Part shown: in pieces, positions 1-11,217 of the stretch
Numbering within the stretch: position 1 is the stretch's first letter
Layout: every line of letters begins with the position of its first letter
Translations under genes and position numbers: made by a program
The notes under the pieces: generated by a model
The model's input: only the letters and a program-made list of their open reading frames with translations
Told to the model about the DNA's origin: nothing
Databases searched by the model: none
From: Cliona cf. orientalis
Lineage: Eukaryota; Porifera; Demospongiae; Clionaida; Clionaidae
Direction of reading: 5' to 3'
Length of the DNA stretch: 64,000 nt
Assembly (NCBI GenBank): GCA_963930775.1
Contig: OZ005697.1
Location: 3,494,292-3,558,291 of the forward strand

Positions 1-304
1 TATAGCTACACAAACAGGCTCACGATCAATTGGTTGCACTGACCATGGGCTTTATGGTTAGCAACATCATTGCGCAGTTGAGGATGATGTGGGAGGAGAG
101 CAGGAGATAATCTACCGAGTGCATCCCACCTACTAGCTATGTCACTTGCTATTGCAACATCGTTCTGGGTCAGCTGGTTGACGAAGCAGTAGTCATTGGC
201 CCAGTGGAGGTTAAGTATGAGGTTGGAATGAATAGTGCTTAGCTTTATAAGGTTGTAGCACAAAGGATGCGGGAGGAGATTACCGATTGAGTATCATTAT
301 GTGA
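1..304 (+). pseudogene. 3' end of a dead copy of the 208-aa gene family
   Basis: The sequence matches the last ~250 bases of the genes at 1377 and 52389, including the segments encoding the MGFTVSNN-, VHPTYYVACY- and LGQLVDEAVVIGPVEVKYE-like parts. It is broken. Extra bases after the TYY codons (near 135) put a TAG in frame and shift the reading frame, and a short insertion with a stop lies near 238-250. The 5' part is outside the window or lost. It is a third, dead copy immediately upstream of the intact gene. Confidence 0.85.
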
Positions 305-1260
305 ATAGAGATTCAATATCGTTTCAAAAGACATGAACAGCTGGTAATGGAGACTATATATATATCAGTACTATAGGCATATAAACTGATATAATAGAGG
401 ATCAATGTAGCTTTTGAGCGTACAAAATTTAAGTACTGTGTGCAAGCCTCGAGCTCTTTACAACATTGAGATTAAAAAATTACTCCATGCATGTGATCTC
501 ATGTATACCTATATTATAGGCTTGAGATTGCATGTGCATGGTGATCTTCACTGCCTCCTACTGGCGATCATCACTACTATTCACTTAATGGATCAGTACC
601 ATGAGTGTGTTAGTTTACCAAAACAGTGACATCTTTTGTCAATTATGATTCATAAATATTCTTATCACTCGTATAGTGTGAGTACTCCTCAACAACCACA
701 GTGAAAGTACAAGATTTTTGATCAATTTGAACTATAAGCCAGGGTATCATGTATAATATCCGCAGGTGAAACATTTTTAGTCAATCATGAATAGTCACTG
801 GGGGTGTGAGTACATTTCAACAACCACAATATGAAAGTATAACATTCAATTTCATGATCAAAACACTATAAGCCAGCTAGAGTACAGTTAATAACATCCA
901 CATGCATGCAGCACATAATATAAGCTATACACTGGGCAACAAGAAAGATGCAATGATCGTTTATAGACATCTGATTCCGTAATAATAGTAGTGCAGCAAT
1001 GATGTATTTTTATTTTCATTAATGGCTTGAATAGAGACGTCAACTTTTCAATAAGAGTTCATCGAACACCAGTAATTCTTAAAAATATGTGACCAACTGT
1101 GTGAAAAGGGACCCTTTGTGTTTGCCATAATAATGTAGCTTATTGTAATAGTGTGTATGGATGGAGTATATACAATACATGACATTGTAAAAATGTACTG
1201 TAGGTGTATCTGCTCTATGTTGGTGTTTATACAGTGTTCTATATACCAGCATGCTGACAA
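305..1260. other. Intergenic upstream region of the 208-aa gene
   Basis: I see no exon here. The sequence is duplicated at about 51.6-52.27 kb with small indels and probably holds the distal promoter. Several short inverted and direct repeats of AGTACTC and CAACCACA type occur but have no clear meaning. Confidence 0.5.
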
Positions 1261-1267
1261 GATTGGC

Positions 1268-1275
1268 TATAAAAG
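1268..1275 (+). promoter_or_regulatory. TATA box upstream of the 208-aa gene
   Basis: TATAAAAG stands about 105 bases before the ATG at 1377, in the context GGCTATAAAAGCC. The same element is kept at 52280-52287 before the second copy, as is the leader between box and ATG. Position and conservation suit a Pol II core promoter; the start site itself is not determined. Confidence 0.6.
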
Positions 1276-1376
1276 CCACTGATTCGAAATTCATAACTAT
1301 AACTTAGGAACACTGAATCTCAGCCACCATCCAATATTATCATTAATTCTAAAATTAAGCTAACAAGACGCTGACA

Positions 1377-2003
1377 ATGGGAGAGCAATATCACATGACT
1401 TTGGAGAATGGTACCGATCAGCCGTGGCATTTTGGTGTCTACCAGAAGCACCCTTCATCTCCTGGTCTCACCAGCGTTGCTTGGCAGGTTCGTGGCATTC
1501 CACCTCAAACTGGAAGTGTACCATCATCATCGCAAGTATCTTGGACACTGGACTACGGTCTCTGCATTGCAAACTTCGACAAAGATGGACGAAAGTACAC
1601 GGGAAAGCAATTTGCTCCAGCATACCTCGGCAATGTGTACAAGGTGGCTACCCTCGATGGCATTCCCAGTATTGACACCAAACCTATTGCAACAGGAAGT
1701 TCTGACCAGATTGTTCTTAAAAACAATACTGGTCCACACGCCACTAAACTGACCATGGGCTTTACGGTTAGCAACAACATCATTGCAGTTGAGGATAATG
1801 TGGGAGGAGAGCAGGAGACAATCTACCGAGTGCATCCCACCTACTATGTCGCTTGCTATCGCAACATAGTTCTGGGTCAGCTGGTTGACGAAGCAGTAGT
1901 CATTGGCCCAGTGGAGGTTAAGTATGAGGGTGGAAGTAACAGTGCTAAGGTTGTAGCATCAAAGGATGCGGGAGGAAATTACCGATTGAGTGTCATTATG
2001 TGA
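1377..2003 (+). CDS. 208-aa single-exon protein, tandem family (possibly RhiA-like), copy A
   Basis: This is a complete open frame with ATG in the context GACAATGG and a TGA stop, without introns. No signal peptide or membrane segment is visible, so a soluble protein is likely. Recognisable stretches are TDQPWHFGVYQKHP (about 13-26), TSVAWQVRGIPPQ (about 32-44), VSWTLDYGLCIANF (about 55-68), VHPTYYVACYRNIVLGQ (about 151-167) and a GPVEVKYEGG end (about 178-187). The general pattern (NxTDxxWxFxVYQxxPxxxGLxSVAW, then a TPTYFVG-like strand) reminds me of bacterial and fungal proteins grouped near RhiA, but I cannot confirm that and assign no function. It is about 96% identical to the protein at 52389. 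Intactness next to a dead copy (1-304) suggests selection or recent gene conversion. Confidence 0.85.
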   Translation: MGEQYHMTLENGTDQPWHFGVYQKHPSSPGLTSVAWQVRGIPPQTGSVPSSSQVSWTLDYGLCIANFDKDGRKYTGKQFAPAYLGNVYKVATLDGIPSIDTKPIATGSSDQIVLKNNTGPHATKLTMGFTVSNNIIAVEDNVGGEQETIYRVHPTYYVACYRNIVLGQLVDEAVVIGPVEVKYEGGSNSAKVVASKDAGGNYRLSVIM

Positions 2004-2066
2004 ATGGTGATTCAATATCATTTCAAGAGAGTTGGTACATGGAGACTATATAACATTATACTATAG

Positions 2067-2408
2067 CATAGGCGTAGGAACCGGGGGGGCTGAGGGGGCT
2101 GTAGCCCCCCCAATATTTTAGGAAGGAGGGCAGAGCCCCATTGTTCTCCAGCCCAGTATTGTTACAATAAAGATTTTTAAACATTTACCAGGCCTGATTA
2201 TGAGTAAATATGCCTCAATAGCTACCAAATCTATTCTACTCGACTTACAGTTAATTTTTTCACCGAGAAACTCGTGATAGCAGCCTCGATCGTGCAAAAA
2301 TGGGCGTGGTTTAACATGAAGTGGGCGTGGCCGTAAAATTTTCGCGCGCGCTTCGCGCGCAATTGGATATTCAGCCCCTCCAACCTTCAGTATCTTCCTA
2401 CGCCTATG
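2067..2408. mobile_element. 342-bp inverted-repeat element with 5-bp target duplication
   Basis: The ends are CATAGGCGTAGGAA and TTCCTACGCCTATG, and TATAG is repeated on both sides (2062-2066 and 2409-2413). The duplicated locus near 53080 lacks it, so this is a clean insertion after the segmental duplication. The interior is GC-rich with runs of G and C and a CGCGCGCTTCGCGCG palindrome; no gene is present. It belongs to the same family as the element at 26779-27241, whose ends are CAGTGGCGTAGGAAG-like. The class is uncertain; hAT-like ends are possible. Confidence 0.8.
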
Positions 2409-3538
2409 TATAGGCATAGAAACTGAATCAGATATAATAGGATCAATGTAGCTTTTGAGTGTACAAATATTATTATTATTAAGTATTGTATGCATGCAAG
2501 CTTCTTTACAATGTTGAAATTAAAAAAAATATTCCTTACATGTGATCTCATGTAAGCCTATAATAGGCTTGAGTTGCACGTGCATGGTGATCTTCACTAC
2601 ATGCTTCTTACTGGCAATCATCACTACTATTCACTAAATGGATCAGTAGCATGAGTGTGTTAGTTTACTAAAACAGCTAATATCATAATAATTATAGCTC
2701 ATGTATAGCTACATGTAGGAATACATATCAAGACTTGCATTGGACTTAAAACACGTTCTCTTTTATTTTATCCAATTTTTCTTTTGCAGGATTACAAATA
2801 ATTTGATCTATTTCTTTAGCGAGCATGCTAAGAGATCCCGCAATTATGATAATAAAACAAAAATTAGCACATAAAATTAGCTGAATTGCGAGCAGCAAAC
2901 GGGAGATGCTGCAAACCCCAGTCAGTTTCAACTTAAATCACAGTATCTTATAGACATAAAGTCTTTGATTTGAAAGCATCTTGGTTGAGCTGCTGGATAT
3001 CAGAGAAAAACAGTCATAACTACTAAATTAAGGTACCCTATACTGTTGTGGGTTACCTAAATTTAGGTACTCTACTGGACAATTAAGACATGCATACAAT
3101 CTGTGGGTTACCTAAACTTAGGCATAGGCCCTAGTATAGTAATTACCTCTATAGCTACTTGAAATATGTGCATCACATGGGTTCTCAGGAGCCATATCAA
3201 TGACCACGGCTGCAACATTGTGAAGTCAAAGTTATGAGCCTGGGTTCGAGGGCTACCTTCACAGTACGATATGGTGGTATCTCCGGTAAACGCGCGGAAG
3301 AGAGGATTCAAAAGGATAGACCAGGCTAGCCTACTGTTTGGTAGCTATAAGCCTTTCCATTTTAGTGCTTCATTATCCTTCTATAGTGGACCGGGACCCT
3401 TAAAAACAGAATTAAAAATGAAGTGAAATTGAGGGCAGTAATTTAACATCTAGAGAACATTTCCCAACAGTTATGAGTTATTGATTTCTACTTAGCGTGC
3501 TTTAATTAGAATCGGTCTCTAATCAAGCACCAGTGTGT

Positions 3539-3569
<31 letters not shown>

Positions 3570-4552
3570 GGGTAGGGGGGTGGTATGGAATAAGATGGCC
3601 TAATGGCCATTGGCTTTGTGGCTTTATGGGCAAATGGCCTTAAGCTATTTGTCCCTATTTGAGTTACCATCGACTGCCGATGACTCTAGCCTATCCCCAG
3701 GTCTCTTCAGTGCTGACTCTGAATGAATGTTAAACTATCAGATCAGTGAAAGAGTAGCTAGGTATAGCTACACATGCACTCTGCTGGTGCAATTAGATTC
3801 TTCCGAGATAAATAGTCTCCATAACAATCCGGGTATCCTGTCCAGGTACACAACAGTCGAGTCCAACTTGACGTCAGTAACATGTTTGTGTCTACATGAC
3901 AGGGTAACTCTATTAATTTAGCTACACACCTGTGATTAGATCGTACAGTAAGTATAACATCTTTATTATCAATTTTGTGTCACTTTGAGTACTATCATAC
4001 TAGTAAGGACCATCCGGCAACTGTGCATCATGGATCCCCCTCCATTTACGAGAGGTGTCAGGGGCTGGGTTTCGGTTAGCAAAAGGTTAGTCTGTATGGC
4101 AGGGTTAGTCTCCAAGGGTTTGTCCTTGGGGACCATATAGCTATAATCGGCACAATGGAGCTGGAGGATCACAATTTGTGGGGAACCACCACAGCATGAT
4201 AGTACAACATGATTGGATGTTGTTAGCGACCATAATATTAAATCAATAGTGTGTGCCATACCCGTGCAATGAAGACAAGGTTCAGGAGTTCAGATATGCA
4301 TGCACTGGTATTTAATCACAGCTGTGTAGCTAAATGATACAATCGTGTATCCGAGTCAGAACAACACAAGCATGTTACTGACGTTAAGTTGAACTCGACT
4401 GTCATGCACCTGGACAGGGAGAACCCATGATGCACAGTTGTCATGGATGGTCCTTAATAGTATGACAGTACTCAAAGTGACATAAAATTGATAATAAGAA
4501 TTGTTACTTACATAATTATTGTACGATCCAATCACAGGTGTGTTGCTAAATA
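2409..4552. other. Duplicated intergenic sequence without a visible gene
   Basis: Nearly all of this matches 53090-54880. A GGGTTCGAGGGC segment near 3241-3252 (GGGTTCGAGCCCCGG near 53693) resembles a tRNA T-arm / B box and may be the remnant of a tRNA-derived element; no matching A box or acceptor stem is clear. No exon with convincing splice sites was found. Confidence 0.5.
3533..3580. repeat. (GT)n followed by a G run
   Basis: About ten GT units run directly into about 20 G and a second short G run. The homologous site at 53982-54000 is much shorter, showing expansion in this copy. Confidence 0.95.
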
Positions 4553-4836
4553 TTTAACCCTCGGCGCATGCGCGAGGGTTATTGTAGTCGTCTGTGTGTG
4601 TGTCTGTCAGTCTGTCTGTCTGTTAACTCGCTAACTGCTACATACCTTGTTTGCGAGTCTCAAACACGGTGTTATGAGAATCTTTATGGCGTTTCAAACA
4701 CATGGATTGTGTGTATTTCGCTGAAGACGCTTTGTTCTCCAGTTCTGACCGCTAAGCTTCTTGACTTTCCTGCCAATGCACTCGTTTCTATTTACACGTA
4801 AATCATGCTACCGTATACACTATACTGGATACTAGA

Positions 4837-6162
4837 TAGTCTCGTACCCAGCCCCAAATTATGGGGTGCCATATGAGACAAAAAGCCACTCACATGTTTT
4901 TCACCACATTTTTCAGTGAATGCATCGGTCTATATACATATAGCATACGCCATATGCATATAGCTGACGCTATTTCTATATAGCGTACTCCATATCCATA
5001 TAGAATGCTCCATATCTATTTAGATTGTCGTACATGTATATGGGAGCCTAAAAGTATATAGCAGATCCTATATCTATATAGGACCTCCTATATGTGTACA
5101 AGATGTCCAACACTATGCACATGATTTCCAATGGTGAATGAGACATCGTTATAGCTGCGTATTGTATATAGGATATCTTATATCTATATAGGATGTCCCA
5201 TATAGCTATATAGGACATCCTATATAGCAATTCTCTGAGAATTATTTTGTTAATATGATCATGCTGCAAAAATTAATACTTACATTTCATACTTGAATTT
5301 AATTTGTGCTATCAATAATCCTTGCACTTTGAAGTTTCTACATTAATTCCTCAAGATATTCCGTGATTAATCAGAGATTATGTCATTTCCTCATTCCCAG
5401 GAAGTGTATAGGAGATCCTGTATTATAAATCGGCTACATGTGTATACATTGTGCATGCATGTGGAGTCACTGCATGGAGGTCTAATGTGCACCTGAGAAT
5501 ATTTTAAGAGAATTGCTATATAGGAAGTCCTAAATAGGAGGTCCTATATAGCTATATAGGATGTCCTATATAGCTATATAGGAGGTCTCATATAGATATG
5601 AGATCTGCTATATACTTGTACAGTCCCATATGCATATAAGATATCCTATATAGATATAGTATCAGCCATATCCATATGGCGTGTGCTACATGTATATAGA
5701 CTATGCTATATGCATATGGCATACGCTATATGTATAGAGACTGACGTATCCACTAAAAAAGATGGCAGACAAAGTGTAAGTGGCTTTTTGTCTCGTTTGG
5801 CACCCCATACCAAATCCCCGCGCAGGGAAGGGTCTGGTGACATTGGAACGGTTTCTTGGTTGTACAGGCGCGTGATTTCATGCCAATATTATGCAATCAA
5901 TCACGTGCCAGACCCACGTTGCTACGGCAATGCAATGCACAATCAAAGAACTGCATTCTCATTGGCTAGCGCTAAACCGCCAGCTGACATTGCACGATCG
6001 TTGCTGCGCGACCAGATGCAAGGTCACATGAAAATCGTGGAGCTGCAATCTGATTGGCTTTCGCAAAAGTAAGAATGCTGAGCTTGCAAGAACCAAGAAA
6101 GCGCTCAAATGTCACCAGACCCTCTTCCTCCTTTTTGGGGGTGGGGTCTGGGGACGAGACTA
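4837..6162. mobile_element. Foldback element with TAGTCTCG ends and 9-bp target duplication
   Basis: The ends are TAGTCTCGTACCCAGCCCC and GGGGTCTGGGGACGAGACTA. GATACTAGA lies immediately outside on both sides (4828-4836 and 6163-6171). A 9-bp target duplication with this kind of end suggests a Mutator-like (MULE) origin. The left two thirds form the palindrome listed separately; the right part is flanked by GAAGGGTCTGGTGACATT and its complement AATGTCACCAGACCC. An open frame of about 100 codons over 5760-6072 has no recognisable domain. Confidence 0.75.
4861..5810. repeat. 950-bp imperfect palindrome of TATATAG-type motifs
   Basis: The left arm starts ATGGGGTGCCATATGAGACA and continues AAAAGCCACT. 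The right arm ends with AGTGGCTTTTTGTCTCG then TTTGGCACCCCAT, its complement. Between them are dozens of 10-14-bp pieces such as CATATGCATATAG and TATAGGATATC that are themselves palindromic. The whole could fold into one long hairpin. There is no coding content. Confidence 0.85.
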
Positions 6163-6742
6163 GATACTAGACTGTACTATACACGTACATGCACTCTCGG
6201 CACATGCGCGAGGGTTACGGTAGTCGTTCTGAGTGAGTGAGTGAGTGTGTGTGTCTGTTACCGCGGTAGCTGCTACATACCTATTTTAATTGTTGAAAAC
6301 AAGGTGCCATTAGGCTTTTCGTCCTAGAAACAGTATATGTATTGTGTGGATTTCATTGAAAATGCTTTGTTCAAAAGTTCTGGCGACATTTTCTGACCAC
6401 CACGGCCTTCTTCGCTTCTTGTCGAGCTCTCACTCCATGAAAGAGACAATAGCCGCTTCATTTCAAGAAGATTAGTGTGTAGCTCAAGCGATAGTTCTTA
6501 TTACTTGACTGACTCATCACTAGTCACAGTAGGCTATCAACTACGCTTCTTGGCTTTACTAGATCTGCTGATCTGGCATGCACGTGGTACTATATATTAC
6601 GTAATACCGTGCAATCAGTAATGCATTCTTGTGGTTATAGTTACTACTGCTAATAGCAACAGTAGTGCTGCAGGCTTCAGCTTGCAAATTTGCAACATGT
6701 AGACTAGTCACTACTGCAATAAATCTCACAGCGCCGAGGGTT

Positions 6743-7925
6743 TAGCACCAATGGTGTTCATCGTATTAATAGAGTTACCGGGCCCTGTCATGTCGACACA
6801 AACATGTTACTGACGTTGAGTTGGACTCGACTGTCGTGTACCTACATGGACAGGATACCGTTGTTATGGGGACTATTTATCTCGGAAGAATCTAATTGCA
6901 CCAGCAAGATCAAACAAGTGCATATCGTTTCACTGATCGGATAGTTCAACATTCAATGTTAAATTTCAGTGTCAGATCAAAACTGACACAGAGTTATGAA
7001 CAGCTATTCCTAGCAAGACACCAGGGGACACGCTAGAGTAGTCCATGGTACACTGTACCTTAAACAGGGACAAATTATTGCTAGGCTATTTGGCCATAAA
7101 GCCACAAGGCCAAAGGCCATTAGGCCATCTTATTCCATAACTCTGGTTTGTGTCTGGCAATGTTGGCAAAATTAATTTTGCACATTCATGTATTAAAATT
7201 TATTACGGTAGCTACCAGAAATTTGTATATTATTATGAAAACAGTATAATGTATACACACAAGGAATTCCACTGAGTAATGAATCAACATAAGACAACCA
7301 CTTTGCACTATATATTATGCGTCTGATATACAACTGTCCAAACTAGCTATCAGTGTAACAGTCCATATCACTGTCCCTACCATAGAGTCACCGACATAGC
7401 GCCGAATCCTTTGCGTCGTTACAATCCTTCCTAAGGAAGGCTTCTTTGAAAAACCACAGACTATTCACCAACCAAAAGAAGGGCAGCAGGAAGAACCCGA
7501 ATATGAAGTCTTTTTGACAGATCGCCACTTTTTCTTCTGCTGAAGCTTTACCCAGGTCCATATTATACTGAATGTTAGGGCATAGATTATATACCGTAAA
7601 TAATCTATGGTTAGGGTGCCAAGACTTTTACTATCTCGTCCCAGTAGTGGAAAACAGCTTTGGTAAATACGATGAGGTAATCTTTAACATGCATAAACTC
7701 TCAATGTATGTGATGTTCTATAGATCTAATTTATAAACCATCACCACTAGTAAATTTTCAATTTTAAAACTGGCATGACACGGACAAAATACGAAGTCAT
7801 GAACATAATCGTGATTGAAACCTTATTAAAGCAATATTTTATAGCAATCTTTTTTATGGGTACCAGGGGTATTATACAAAGTAATAAAATAACCAAGATA
7901 CATACTGTAATAATACACTTATGAA
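6743..7925. other. Duplicated intergenic sequence
   Basis: This matches 54885-56425. A block near 7618-7664 (GCCAAGACTTTTACTATCTCG) is inverted in the sister copy at 55827-55866. I see no exon here. Confidence 0.5.
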
Positions 7926-8170
7926 TTACATATACGTGGCCTGGCTGATGCATAGTGCACCGACAGTCAACAAAATTATGGACACACTCCACCAGTGATA
8001 AATCATGATTATTGATGAGAAATGTTTTGCATGCGGATGTCATTAACTGGTTATATAGCTATACCCTTGCTTGTAGTGTTTGATCATGAAAATAAAATGT
8101 TGTATTCATTGAGGTTGTACTCACACCACCAGTGATAATTCAAAATTGACAAACAATATTTCTGTTTCAC
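7925..8170 (+). repeat. Start of a further, truncated duplication unit (matches 51405-51602)
   Basis: The run from the ACGTGGCCT block to CACCAGTGATAATTCAAAATTGA parallels 51405-51602, where it leads into the gene copy at 52389. Here it stops after about 240 bases. Confidence 0.7.
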
Positions 8171-8894
8171 CTATATTGATCACTATTAATTTTGGCTCTG
8201 CCCCAAATCGTTCAGTAATGAAACACTGCTATTATTAATAAGGCTCCAAATCGAAGTATAGCTGTCTGCTGATTCAACTATACACCAATACATTATATGT
8301 CTTTCACTGCCCATGCAGGCGTCCCTACTCCTGACTGTGAGCCAATTAATGCAAAAGTGTGTATGCACTCAATCAGCTAGTCCAGATCACGCCTCATTGC
8401 CATGGCCAGCAGGGAAAATTTCCATCAGGTTATTCAAACAGGTCTGCTGTGTGCAAGTGGGGGAGGAGGGCATCTGTCTGAATCTCTCACCTATATGTAC
8501 AATAATATTATCATCTGATGCCAATCAACCTAATCTTAACTTCATTTGGGAAGACTTACAGGTAATCAGATTCACATACCATATAATCTGAGAATCCCAC
8601 AAGTATATATTATAGCCTTCATTCCATGCTTTCAACATTATGCAAAAATAATTTTTAAGAACATGGAATAGACTGGGAATGAGGTTATAATATTATATAA
8701 AATTAATTACAGGTTGCCCCTGACCATATTAAGTTGATGTCATGTTGATTAAGAAAAAATATTGGATTTCAACATCTTGTGTGGTGGCAAATTGCAAACT
8801 AATCCAATTTAACACAACTTATTCCTAGAGTCTGTACAATAAGTATAAATTTTGTCACAACGCAGCTAGCTACAGCTAGTTGAGTCTTCTCTGT
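8171..8894. other. No gene seen
   Basis: This is AT-rich sequence. The right part from about 8610 matches 48080-48290 and is the 3' flank of the peroxiredoxin-like relic. A weak donor-like GACTTACAG|GTAATC occurs near 8560 without a convincing exon. Confidence 0.4.
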
Positions 8895-9031
8895 CTAGTT
8901 GGGCTGAGGAGTGACTCGGATAGCTATACTTCTTGCCCGAGGGCACGTCCACCACCTTGAACTCTGGAAACAGCTTGGGGGCATCCTCAGCTGACACAGA
9001 GGGATCGAAGGATCATGCACTCCCCACCACT
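8895..9031 (-). pseudogene. Relic of the last exon of a peroxiredoxin-6-like gene, copy 1
   Basis: Read on the minus strand after a CCCTTCAG acceptor, this resembles the C-terminus of 1-Cys peroxiredoxins: SGGECMIL, then DAPKLFPEFKVVDVPSGKKY and the VTPQPN* ending, compared with the PRDX6 end in LPSGKKYLRYTPQP. It carries two 4-base insertions relative to copy 2, one after ATCCTTC and one after AAGTA, which shift the frame. The exons with the catalytic Cys are not in the window, so it is a fragment, not a gene. Confidence 0.7.
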
Positions 9032-9815
9032 CTGAAGGGTGCACGTGGCCATCATGAGGAGAGGATCTAGGGGTGGAGGGGGAAAGTAAAGGAAAAATTG
9101 AGGTTGCATAATATCAGGAGTACATTACTAGGAGTATGCAACCCACATAGTAGTAGTACAATCATCTCTTTCCTGATTTGACATCACAGAATATCATTAA
9201 TAATTATGCAACCACTAAACCATGAAGCCATGAAGGTTGCACTGTCCTATCAGTAACTAGCTGCAGCTGCATCCGTATACAGAATGAAACTCAGTGGTTG
9301 CAACTTAAGTACCTTCTAATGATATTCAGACCCACGTACAAGGGTGGTTGTGATGTCACATCTGGAAAGAGATGTTTATACTACTATCTGACTATTGTGT
9401 GCGTTGCACACTCCTGGTAATGTACTCCTGATAATATGTAATAATAATATGAGAAGTATTACAGCGGTAGCTATACGTCTGTTAATTGTGGATACATAGT
9501 TTTATCATGGGACAGGCAACACACTCCCCTATAAATATCTACCCCTGGTAACAAAATAATATATTATAATATTATTTATTTTTAATAATAGTTATCTCCC
9601 CAGTAGCAATTTACTTTTCTGTGGTTATGAGGTAATTATAGTGTAATTATGATGAAACCTATGGTGTAATCTATGAGGTAATTATGAGAAAATTCAGGGC
9701 CTCGCTGGAGCCTTTCTGAGACTTGAAAATCAGTAAATATGTAGAGTATCTTACGCGTGTATCCAGCGAATAGATTACAAGCTGAGCGCTACTTTCTCTG
9801 AGAAGTACTGTTGGT
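9032..9815. other. No gene seen
   Basis: No supportable exon or repeat family is visible; the stretch contains AT-rich and (AAT)n-like sequence. Confidence 0.4.
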
Positions 9816-10181
9816 TGAACTAGCGATGTCCAACCTCCAAATTTCACTGATTTTTCCGCGGATTATCTTTTAGTGGAATATAAATGTTCGAGTATCAGAA
9901 GGTAGCTCTCCACGAGCTCTATCCAACGGTGCTTGTAACGTGTCCGTAGACAAAACCGTTACGTAGCCACGCCCACCTAAACTTTCCCCATAGAAACTTA
10001 ATACAAACAAAAACGAAGCTAGCAGTGGTTCCGCGGAACCGATTTGCACGATTAAGGCGTCAGTAGATAGCTCATTTAGTGAGCTATCCAGCGCATGTTT
10101 TTCCGTGAGTGTACCACTAGCCAGAGCTGAGATATTTTCGATTTACTGGAGGCCCTTGGAGGTTGGATATCGCTAGTTGAA
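9816..10181. mobile_element. 366-bp inverted-repeat element
   Basis: The left end GAACTAGCGATGTCCAACC (plus TCCAA) is mirrored by TTGGAGGTTGGATATCGCTAG at the right end, giving about 25-bp terminal inverted repeats with one mismatch. It has no coding capacity. The target duplication is not clear. Confidence 0.75.
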
Positions 10182-10866
10182 CTTCACGTGTTTTCTTGGC
10201 TTACGTAATGCCATGGATAAATAAAGCTAGCCTTGCGCTATATATAGCACGCATCACTGCCACAAGGGGCTGACCCGCACGCGACTTCAGCAGCGTGACC
10301 AACCTGAACTTCGGAAGGAATACTGTGTTGTCGAGTTCGTCTCTGTGATTGAAGCATCGAAACTTGTCGCTATCAAGATTGAGAGTCGATCTTAGACGCC
10401 ATCTCCATGATTTCTGGGGCCAGCATCGATCGATGTGTACGCATTCTATTGACGACCTTTTACCACATGCACCATTACACTGTGCAGCTACTGGGGAGAT
10501 GGTCAAGGGTTCATTATTAATATTAATTTATAATTATGGCCTAATATGTGTCCTTGCTACCAGCTGTTTATTGATATGGAGAGATTTTGTACTGGAGTCT
10601 CCAGTGGAGATGTATTGAGTGTGCTAAGTGTTGATCAGACATTTAGTTTGGATACACACAACACCTGTCACGAAGAGCATTGTGCTATTGTCAACGAGCC
10701 CCGCCCACAAACGTGGGCATTATCTACCGAGCATGCGCAGGAAGACATTGGATTCGATCCTCAATATCGCCATATTTGGCTGTGCTACCAACCCCTGGTG
10801 CGTAGGAGGGGCTGGGTACTAGATCGAGACTAATGCATCCCCCATAAAATAAGGAACTGGCTAGCC
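10182..10866. other. Upstream region of the death-domain gene
   Basis: No exon is recognised. CGCGCGA-poor, mixed sequence runs up to the ATG at 10867, and no clear TATA box is present. Confidence 0.35.
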
Positions 10867-11217
10867 ATGTCTGACCGTGCGGAAGATACCAAATTCGAGA
10901 TAAAAAACATCATTACTGCGTTGAAGGATGTGATTGCCGAGTGGCATGACCTAGGCATCCACCTAGGTCTGCCAGAATCCATCCTCAAACTGATAGGCTC
11001 CAGTCCAGACATCGAGGGTCGCCTACGAATGATGGTATCCAAGTGGCTAGACTATGACCCCGAAGCCAGCTGGGACAGCTGGCAAACGCCTTGAATGCTA
11101 TGGGCAAGAATACGATCGCTGCAAACATCAGAAGCAAATATTATGTGGGAGCAGTTCTGAGTAGCCAAACGATCCCCGAAGACTCTCCAGCTCCAGATCA
11201 GGATGAAACCAAAGCAC
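10867..11217 (+). pseudogene. Death-domain exon of a decayed signalling gene (exon 1)
   Basis: ATG opens MSDRAEDTKFEIKN and continues into a death-fold pattern: an HDLGIHLGLPESILKLI helix pair, then IEGRLRMMVSKWLDYDPEAS. The frame is lost at about 11077: the original frame stops in TGA at 11092, while the +1 frame continues with the expected last helix (LANALNAMGKNTIAANIRSKYY). A donor AAGCAC|GTAAGTC follows at 11218. Death domains mediate homotypic protein contacts in immune and apoptotic signalling; sponges have many such genes with ankyrin repeats. The one-base loss makes this copy non-functional unless it is an assembly error. Confidence 0.75.

Larger units (their letters stand above)
4553..6742. 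mobile_element. 2.2-kb composite insertion absent from the sister duplication
   Basis: The sister locus near 54880 reads straight through (GTTGCTAAAT then TAATAGAGTTACC), so this block is inserted. It begins TTTAACCCTCGGCGCATGCG and ends GCGCCGAGGGTTTAGC, an inverted pair. A second copy of the left end starts near 6193 (CTCTCGGCACATGCGCGAGG), so at least two related elements lie head to tail. The foldback element 4837-6162 is nested inside. Related ends appear near 20638 (a GCGCACATGTGCAAGG variant) and near 25276 (GCAGCGAGGGTTAAT). No transposase is visible. Confidence 0.7.
1..7925 (+). repeat. Segmental duplication, copy 1 (matches about 51405-56425)
   Basis: From about 400 onward this stretch aligns in the same order and orientation with 51.6-56.4 kb. 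Shared marks include the flanks of the 208-aa gene, the GT/G simple repeat, the TGGCCTAATGGCCATTGGC segment (3597 and 54015) and the ATTAGATTCTTCCGAGATAA segment. The copies differ mainly by insertions. Copy 1 alone has the elements at 2067-2408 and 4553-6742. Copy 2 alone has the repeat and palindrome complex at 55675-56128. Bases 7925-8170 resemble 51405-51602, the beginning of the next unit, so the units may once have been in tandem. Confidence 0.85.

Noticed and set aside
1408-1835. Alternative-frame ORFs inside the 208-aa gene
   Set aside because: They are out-of-frame shadows shared by both gene copies; only the 208-aa frame has homology to the older relative at 50 kb.
3225-3262. tRNA gene ending GGGTTCGAG
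   Set aside because: Only a T-arm-like motif is present; no A box or matching acceptor strand was found, here or at 53690.
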